A stretch of DNA of 36,768 nucleotides from Eubacteriales Family XIII. Incertae Sedis bacterium (GTDB lineage: Bacteria; Bacillota; Clostridia; Peptostreptococcales; Anaerovoracaceae), in NCBI GenBank assembly GCA_031276135.1, contig JAISNR010000114.1, positions 1 to 36,768 of the forward strand, written 5' to 3'. Below the pieces are notes generated by a model that was given only the letters and a program-made list of their open reading frames with translations, was not told the origin of the DNA and searched no databases. Positions 32,246 to 36,768 of this stretch are shown here, in pieces. The translations under genes were made by a program, and so were the position numbers. The first letter of the stretch is position 1, and each line of letters begins with the position of its first letter.

Positions 32246-35200
32246 ATGAGGCTCGGAATAGATGTCGGTTCCACGACGGTGAAGCTCGTTCTCTTGGATG
32301 CACAAAACAACATCGTGTTTCGGCGCTACGGACGGCATATGTCGAATGTTCTCGACAAGGTGACGGAGCTCGTGTCGGAGCTCTTTGTGGCGTTTCCTTC
32401 GCAGGAGGTGCGGGCCGTGATCACGGGCTCCGGCGGGCTTTCGCTCTCCGCTCTGCTCGGCATTCCCTTCGAGCAGGAGGTCATCGCGTGCGGCCGGGCC
32501 GTCGAGGAGCTGATTCCGGAAACCGACGTCGCGATCGAGCTCGGCGGCGAGGACGCGAAGATCACGTTTTACGGCACAACGACGGAACAGCGCATGAACG
32601 GAACCTGCGCCGGCGGCACGGGCGCCTTCATCGACCAGATGGCCGTCCTCCTGAACACGGATGCGGCGGGCCTCAACGAAAAGGCCGCCGCCCACAAGCT
32701 GATCTATCCGATCGCCGCCCGCTGCGGCGTGTTCGCCAAGACGGACATACAGCCCCTGATCAACGAGGGCGCGCGCACGGAAGATCTGGCGGCCTCCATC
32801 TTTCAGGCCGTCGTCAACCAGACGATCAGCGGCTTGGCCTGCGGCAGGACCATTCGCGGGAAGGTGGCCTTCCTCGGCGGTCCCCTCGCTTTCCTGCCGG
32901 AACTGCGCAAGCGCTTCAGCAAAACGCTCGGACTTTCGCGCAAGAACATCCTGTTTCCCGCGGATTCCCAATACTTTGTGGCCGTCGGCGCCGCCATGCT
33001 CGCGGAAAAAAAGGAGAAGCGTTCGACGGGAGAGCTGCTCACGGCGGTCCGCGATGCGGACCGCAGCTCCCTGAACGACACGAAGCACATCGCACCGCTG
33101 TTTCGGGATTTCGCGGAATACGAGGAATTTCGAAAGCGGCACGACAGGAACAAAGCGCTCCGCAGGGATATAAAGAAGGCCAAGGGGAAGCTCTTCCTCG
33201 GCATCGACGCCGGCTCCACCACCACGAAGGCCGTCGTGATCGACGAGGAGAAACACATCCTCTATTCGTTTTACAGAAGCAACGAGGGGAAGCCTCTCGA
33301 CGCCGTGCGGACGATGCTGGGGGAACTCTATTCCCTGATGAACGAGCGCTCTCACATCGCGAACGCCGCGGTTACGGGCTACGGAGAGGGCTTGGTCAAG
33401 GCCGCGTACAGGGTGGACATGGGCGAGATCGAAACCATCGCGCATTACAGGGCCGCCGAGGAATTTCTTCCCGGCGTCAGCTTCATACTCGACATCGGCG
33501 GACAGGACATGAAGTGCATGAAGATACGCGACGGCGCCATCTACAACATCATGCTGAACGAAGCCTGCTCCTCCGGCTGCGGTTCCTTCATAGAAACCTA
33601 TTCCAAATCCGTCAATCTGGACGTGGAAGCCTTCGCGCAGGAAGCGCTCTTCGCCAAGGGACCCGTGGACCTCGGGACGCGCTGCACGGTGTTCATGAAT
33701 TCGAAGGTGAAGCAGGCGCAGAAGGAGGGCGCGACGATCGGCGACATCTCCGCAGGCCTGTCCTTCTCCGTGATCAAGAACGCGCTCTACAAGGTGATCA
33801 AGCTGCGCGACGCGGATGAAGCCGGAGAGAAGATCGTCGTGCAGGGCGGGACCTTCCTGAACAATGCGGTGCTGCGGAGCATCGAGATCATCATGGGCCG
33901 CGAGGTCGTGCGCCCCGACATAGCCGGCAATATGGGCGCTTACGGCGCGGCGCTGCTCGCGCGGGAAAACTGCATCGAGGGCGTGGAATCGAGCCTCCTC
34001 TCCGCCGCCGAGCTGGACGCGTTCGGCGTGGATACGAGCCATACGCGCTGCAGAAAATGCGAGAACAACTGCCTGCTCACGATCAACAGGTTCAAGGGCG
34101 GCAAGCGCTTCATCACGGGCAATCGCTGCGAGAAAGGCGCGGGCGCGGAGCGGCGCAATTCCGAGCTGCCGAACCTCTTCGAATCCAAATACAAGCGCCT
34201 GTTCGCCTACGAGCCGATCGACGCGGCCTACGCGCCGCGCGGCGTGATCGGCATACCGCGCGTGCTGAACATGCACGAGAATTACCCGTTTTGGTTCACC
34301 TTCTTCACGAAGCTGGGCTTTCACGTCAAGCTGTCGCCGCCCTCGTCCAAGTCGATATACGAGAGCGGCATGGAAACGATCTCGTCGGATACGATCTGCT
34401 ACCCCGCGAAGCTCGTGCACGGCCATGTGAAATGGCTGGTGGATCAAGGCGTGAAACGCATATTCTACCCGAGCATCAACTACGAGCGGAAGGAGGACGA
34501 CGCCGCCGACAACCATTACAACTGCCCCGTCGTGGCGACCTATCCCGAGGTCATCGCCAACAACATGGACGACCTGTTTGAGGAAAACGGTGTCATATTT
34601 TCGCATCCCTTCCTGCCCTACGACATGGACGACCGGCTGGTGAACCGGCTCTGCGCGGAGCTTGCGGACCTTCATATCAAGCGGAGCGAGGTGGAAAACG
34701 CCGTATGCGAGGCGCGGCTCGAGGACAAGCGTTTCAAGGACGATGTCAAGCGCGGCGGGGCGGAGGCCTTGAAGTACATCAAGCAAAACAAATGCAAGGC
34801 CGTGGTGCTGGCCGGGCGGCCGTATCACCTCGATCCGGAGGTGCATCACGGCATCGACACCCTGTTCACATCCTTCGGCATCGCCGTCCTGACGGAGGAT
34901 TCCGTCGCGCATTTCGCGGAAACGGAGCGGCCTCTGCGGGTGCTGAACCAGTGGATGTATCATTCGCGGCTCTATCGGGCCGCCACCGTCGCGGGCAACG
35001 GCGACGATCTCGAATTCGTGCAGCTCAATTCCTTCGGCTGCGGGCTCGATGCGGTCACGACGGATCAGGTCGAGGAAATCCTGACGCGCAAGAACAAGCT
35101 GTACACGGTCCTGAAGATCGACGAGGGCGCCAACCTCGGCGCGGCGCGCATACGCGTCCGCTCGCTCAAGGCCGCGATGGAGGCGCGCGAAAAAAACGGC

Positions 35201-36481
35201 ATACGGCGCGCGGATGTGCCCTACAAATTTGAGAGGCGCGTGTTCACGAAGGCGATGCGGCGGGATTACACCATCCTGATTCCGCAGATGTCCCCGGTTC
35301 ATTTCCAATTTTTGGAACCCGTGTTGCGTGCCTGCGGCTACAACGCGAAGCTGCTGCCTCCCGTGGATGTCCGCGCGGTCGAGGAGGGCCTGAAATACAT
35401 CAACAACGACGTCTGCTATCCGACCATCGTGTCGCTCGGGCAGATCATTTCCTTTCTGAAGTCCGGCGAATGCGATCTCGACCGCACGGCCGTGTTCATG
35501 TCGCAGACGGGCGGCGGGTGCAGGGCCAGCAATTACATCGCGCTGCTGCGCAAGGCGCTCCTGCAGCTCAAGATGGACCGGGTGCCCGTGATCTCCGCGA
35601 ACTTCGCGGGCCTCGAATCGAACCCCGGCTTCAGGATCACGCCGGCCCTCGTGGAGAAGGCGATCATGGCCTTGATCATCGGCGACGTTCTGATGCGCGT
35701 ACTGTACGCCACGCGGCCTTACGAAACGGAGCAGGGCGCGGCCGACCGCCTCGCGGAGGAATGGTCGAAATGGATCCGCACACGGATCGGTTTCATGCAT
35801 CCGCGCTATTACAGAAAGGTGCTGCGGGCCCTCGTCAACGACTTCGACAAGCTGCCGCTGCTCCCGCTGCGAAAGCCCAAGGTGGGCGTGGTCGGCGAAA
35901 TTCTCGTCAAATACCATCCGACGGCCAACAACGACATCGTGCAGATCATCGAGGACGAGGGCGGCGAGGCGGTGGTCCTCGATCTGATCGACTTCTTCCT
36001 GTACGGCATGTACAGCAAGGCGTACAACTTCCGCAACCTCTCCGGGAAGTACAACGCGATGTTCGCGAACAACACGGCGATCAAGATCATCGAGTGGTTT
36101 CGGAAACCCGCGCGGGAAGCGTTGGCGGGCAGCGAGCGCTTCCGGGAACCGCTGACGATCGGCGCGCTCGCGGAGAAGGCGAAGAAGATCGTTTCGCTCG
36201 GAAATCAGTGCGGGGAGGGCTGGCTTCTGACGGGCGAGATGGTGGAATTGATCGACAGCGGCGTGGAGAACATCGTATGCTTGCAGCCCTTCGCCTGCCT
36301 CCCGAATCACATAACGGGCAAGGGCATGATGAAAGCCCTGCGGAAGTACAATCCGCTTGCGAACATCGCGGCCATAGACTACGATCCGGGCGCCAGCAAC
36401 GTGAACCAGCTGAACCGCATCAAGCTCATGATGGCCGCCGCGTACAAGAATATGGAAAAAAAGGCCGCGTCGGACGCGTGA
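32246..36481 (+). CDS. 2-hydroxyacyl-CoA dehydratase activase-type fusion protein (BadF/HgdC family)
   Basis: Giant cytoplasmic protein of 1411 residues, of a kind common in Clostridia. Two ASKHA/BadF-type ATPase domains stand at the N-terminus: [10 protein letters not shown] (4-13) with Cys121 and Cys160, and [10 protein letters not shown] (319-328) with Cys441 and Cys480. Each Cys pair is 39 residues apart, the same spacing as the [4Fe-4S] ligands of HgdC activase. A Cys603-x2-Cys606-x3-Cys610 plus Cys629 group follows. The remainder (about 665-1411) carries the DUF2229 and HgdB-like parts, with [20 protein letters not shown] as a marker. By analogy it would use ATP to drive a low-potential electron into a partner enzyme, but no dehydratase is in view and the partner is unknown. 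ATG 32246 follows GGAGGG. The next gene starts 22 bases after its stop. Confidence 0.9.
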   Translation: MRLGIDVGSTTVKLVLLDAQNNIVFRRYGRHMSNVLDKVTELVSELFVAFPSQEVRAVITGSGGLSLSALLGIPFEQEVIACGRAVEELIPETDVAIELGGEDAKITFYGTTTEQRMNGTCAGGTGAFIDQMAVLLNTDAAGLNEKAAAHKLIYPIAARCGVFAKTDIQPLINEGARTEDLAASIFQAVVNQTISGLACGRTIRGKVAFLGGPLAFLPELRKRFSKTLGLSRKNILFPADSQYFVAVGAAMLAEKKEKRSTGELLTAVRDADRSSLNDTKHIAPLFRDFAEYEEFRKRHDRNKALRRDIKKAKGKLFLGIDAGSTTTKAVVIDEEKHILYSFYRSNEGKPLDAVRTMLGELYSLMNERSHIANAAVTGYGEGLVKAAYRVDMGEIETIAHYRAAEEFLPGVSFILDIGGQDMKCMKIRDGAIYNIMLNEACSSGCGSFIETYSKSVNLDVEAFAQEALFAKGPVDLGTRCTVFMNSKVKQAQKEGATIGDISAGLSFSVIKNALYKVIKLRDADEAGEKIVVQGGTFLNNAVLRSIEIIMGREVVRPDIAGNMGAYGAALLARENCIEGVESSLLSAAELDAFGVDTSHTRCRKCENNCLLTINRFKGGKRFITGNRCEKGAGAERRNSELPNLFESKYKRLFAYEPIDAAYAPRGVIGIPRVLNMHENYPFWFTFFTKLGFHVKLSPPSSKSIYESGMETISSDTICYPAKLVHGHVKWLVDQGVKRIFYPSINYERKEDDAADNHYNCPVVATYPEVIANNMDDLFEENGVIFSHPFLPYDMDDRLVNRLCAELADLHIKRSEVENAVCEARLEDKRFKDDVKRGGAEALKYIKQNKCKAVVLAGRPYHLDPEVHHGIDTLFTSFGIAVLTEDSVAHFAETERPLRVLNQWMYHSRLYRAATVAGNGDDLEFVQLNSFGCGLDAVTTDQVEEILTRKNKLYTVLKIDEGANLGAARIRVRSLKAAMEAREKNGIRRADVPYKFERRVFTKAMRRDYTILIPQMSPVHFQFLEPVLRACGYNAKLLPPVDVRAVEEGLKYINNDVCYPTIVSLGQIISFLKSGECDLDRTAVFMSQTGGGCRASNYIALLRKALLQLKMDRVPVISANFAGLESNPGFRITPALVEKAIMALIIGDVLMRVLYATRPYETEQGAADRLAEEWSKWIRTRIGFMHPRYYRKVLRALVNDFDKLPLLPLRKPKVGVVGEILVKYHPTANNDIVQIIEDEGGEAVVLDLIDFFLYGMYSKAYNFRNLSGKYNAMFANNTAIKIIEWFRKPAREALAGSERFREPLTIGALAEKAKKIVSLGNQCGEGWLLTGEMVELIDSGVENIVCLQPFACLPNHITGKGMMKALRKYNPLANIAAIDYDPGASNVNQLNRIKLMMAAAYKNMEKKAASDA

Positions 36482-36502
36482 GTCTTTTGGGGAGGCGGGA
36501 AT

Positions 36503-36768
36503 ATGCGCAAGATGCCGATCGGCATACAGGATTTCGAAAAACTGCGCACCGAGGATTACGTGTATGTCGACAAGACCGAATACGTATACGAATTGGCGCG
36601 GCTGAGCACACCGTTCTTTCTGGGCCGGCCGCGGCGCTTCGGCAAGAGCCTGCTGCTCTCCACGCTGCGGGCCTACTTCGAGGGCAAGCAGGAGCTGTTC
36701 AAAGGCCTCGCGATGGAGAAGCTCGAAAAGGACTGGACGCCCCATCCCGTGCTGCACATCGACCTGAA
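36503..36768 (+). CDS. AAA-ATPase-like protein, N-terminal part (cut by window edge)
   Basis: The first 88 residues of a gene that continues beyond the window. IGIQDFEKLRTEDYVYVDKT and FFLGRPRRFGKSLLLSTLRA, with YFEGKQELFKGLAM, identify the AAA-ATPase-like family (often joined to a C-terminal PD-(D/E)XK-type domain, DUF1703). These proteins are numerous in gut anaerobes and their function is not established. The Walker A-like motif is RRFGKS. ATG 36503 follows GGGGAGG (36489-36495). It could be co-transcribed with the activase-family gene. The stop is not in view. Confidence 0.9.
   Translation, partial: MRKMPIGIQDFEKLRTEDYVYVDKTEYVYELARLSTPFFLGRPRRFGKSLLLSTLRAYFEGKQELFKGLAMEKLEKDWTPHPVLHIDL

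Noticed and set aside
32141..36757. 1538-codon open frame on the minus strand opposite the activase gene
   Set aside because: It mirrors the coding strand codon bias of a G+C-rich gene; the plus-strand product has clear family motifs, while the antisense product has low-complexity His/Arg/Val-rich text and no family motif.

Overview
The window is chromosomal DNA from an anaerobic, high-G+C member of the Firmicutes, probably class Clostridia. The evidence for this is an oxygen-reducing flavodiiron fusion protein, an AddA-type helicase-nuclease, a SpoVB-like flippase, a DUF1292 protein, a RibU vitamin transporter under an FMN riboswitch, and a giant 2-hydroxyacyl-CoA dehydratase activase-type protein. 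Shine-Dalgarno sequences are strong (GGAGG) and promoters are of the sigma-A type. I cannot name a genus from the sequence. I see no insertion sequence, prophage, CRISPR array or rRNA. Coding density is high, and the high G+C produces many long antisense shadow reading frames.

Layout from left to right. Positions 1-882 hold the 3' end of an ABC transporter permease. Positions 999-8768 hold a co-oriented run: flavodiiron/rubredoxin/NADH-rubredoxin reductase fusion, HI0933-type flavoprotein, COG2509 flavoprotein, corrinoid adenosyltransferase (cobO), and a secreted GH26-like glycosidase. gpmI lies on the minus strand (8844-10403) and is divergent from a flippase-addA pair (10631-15980). gdhA (16372-17709) follows a strong promoter and a structured leader of about 176 nt. 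Next come an OPT-family transporter and an S58/DmpA-type peptidase, which converges on ilvD and shares a CTAG stop with it. ilvD and a DUF1292 gene are divergent, each with a clear promoter.

From 23088 onward there is a second COG2509-like flavoprotein, an antisense tRNA-Leu(CAG), an aldo/keto reductase with two ferredoxin-type clusters, serS, a small HTH-like unknown protein, and ald. On the minus strand, ribU-tsaE-rimI-tsaD form a tight unit (31817 down to 29148) behind an FMN riboswitch and terminator (32112-31890). The last complete gene is a 1411-residue activase-family protein, followed by the start of an AAA-ATPase-like gene that runs off the window.

How it fits together. The content is mostly core metabolism and housekeeping: glycolysis, glutamate and alanine dehydrogenases, branched-chain amino acid synthesis, tRNA charging and modification, and DNA repair. 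A flavin and iron-sulfur redox theme runs through it: FDP fusion, three further FAD enzymes, RibU with an FMN switch, an Fe-S aldo/keto reductase, an Fe-S dehydratase, and an activase. The points most worth a second look are the placement of tRNA t6A genes downstream of an FMN riboswitch, the absence of tsaB from that cluster, the gdhA leader RNA, the unknown HTH-like gene with a palindromic leader, and the paralogous COG2509 flavoproteins.
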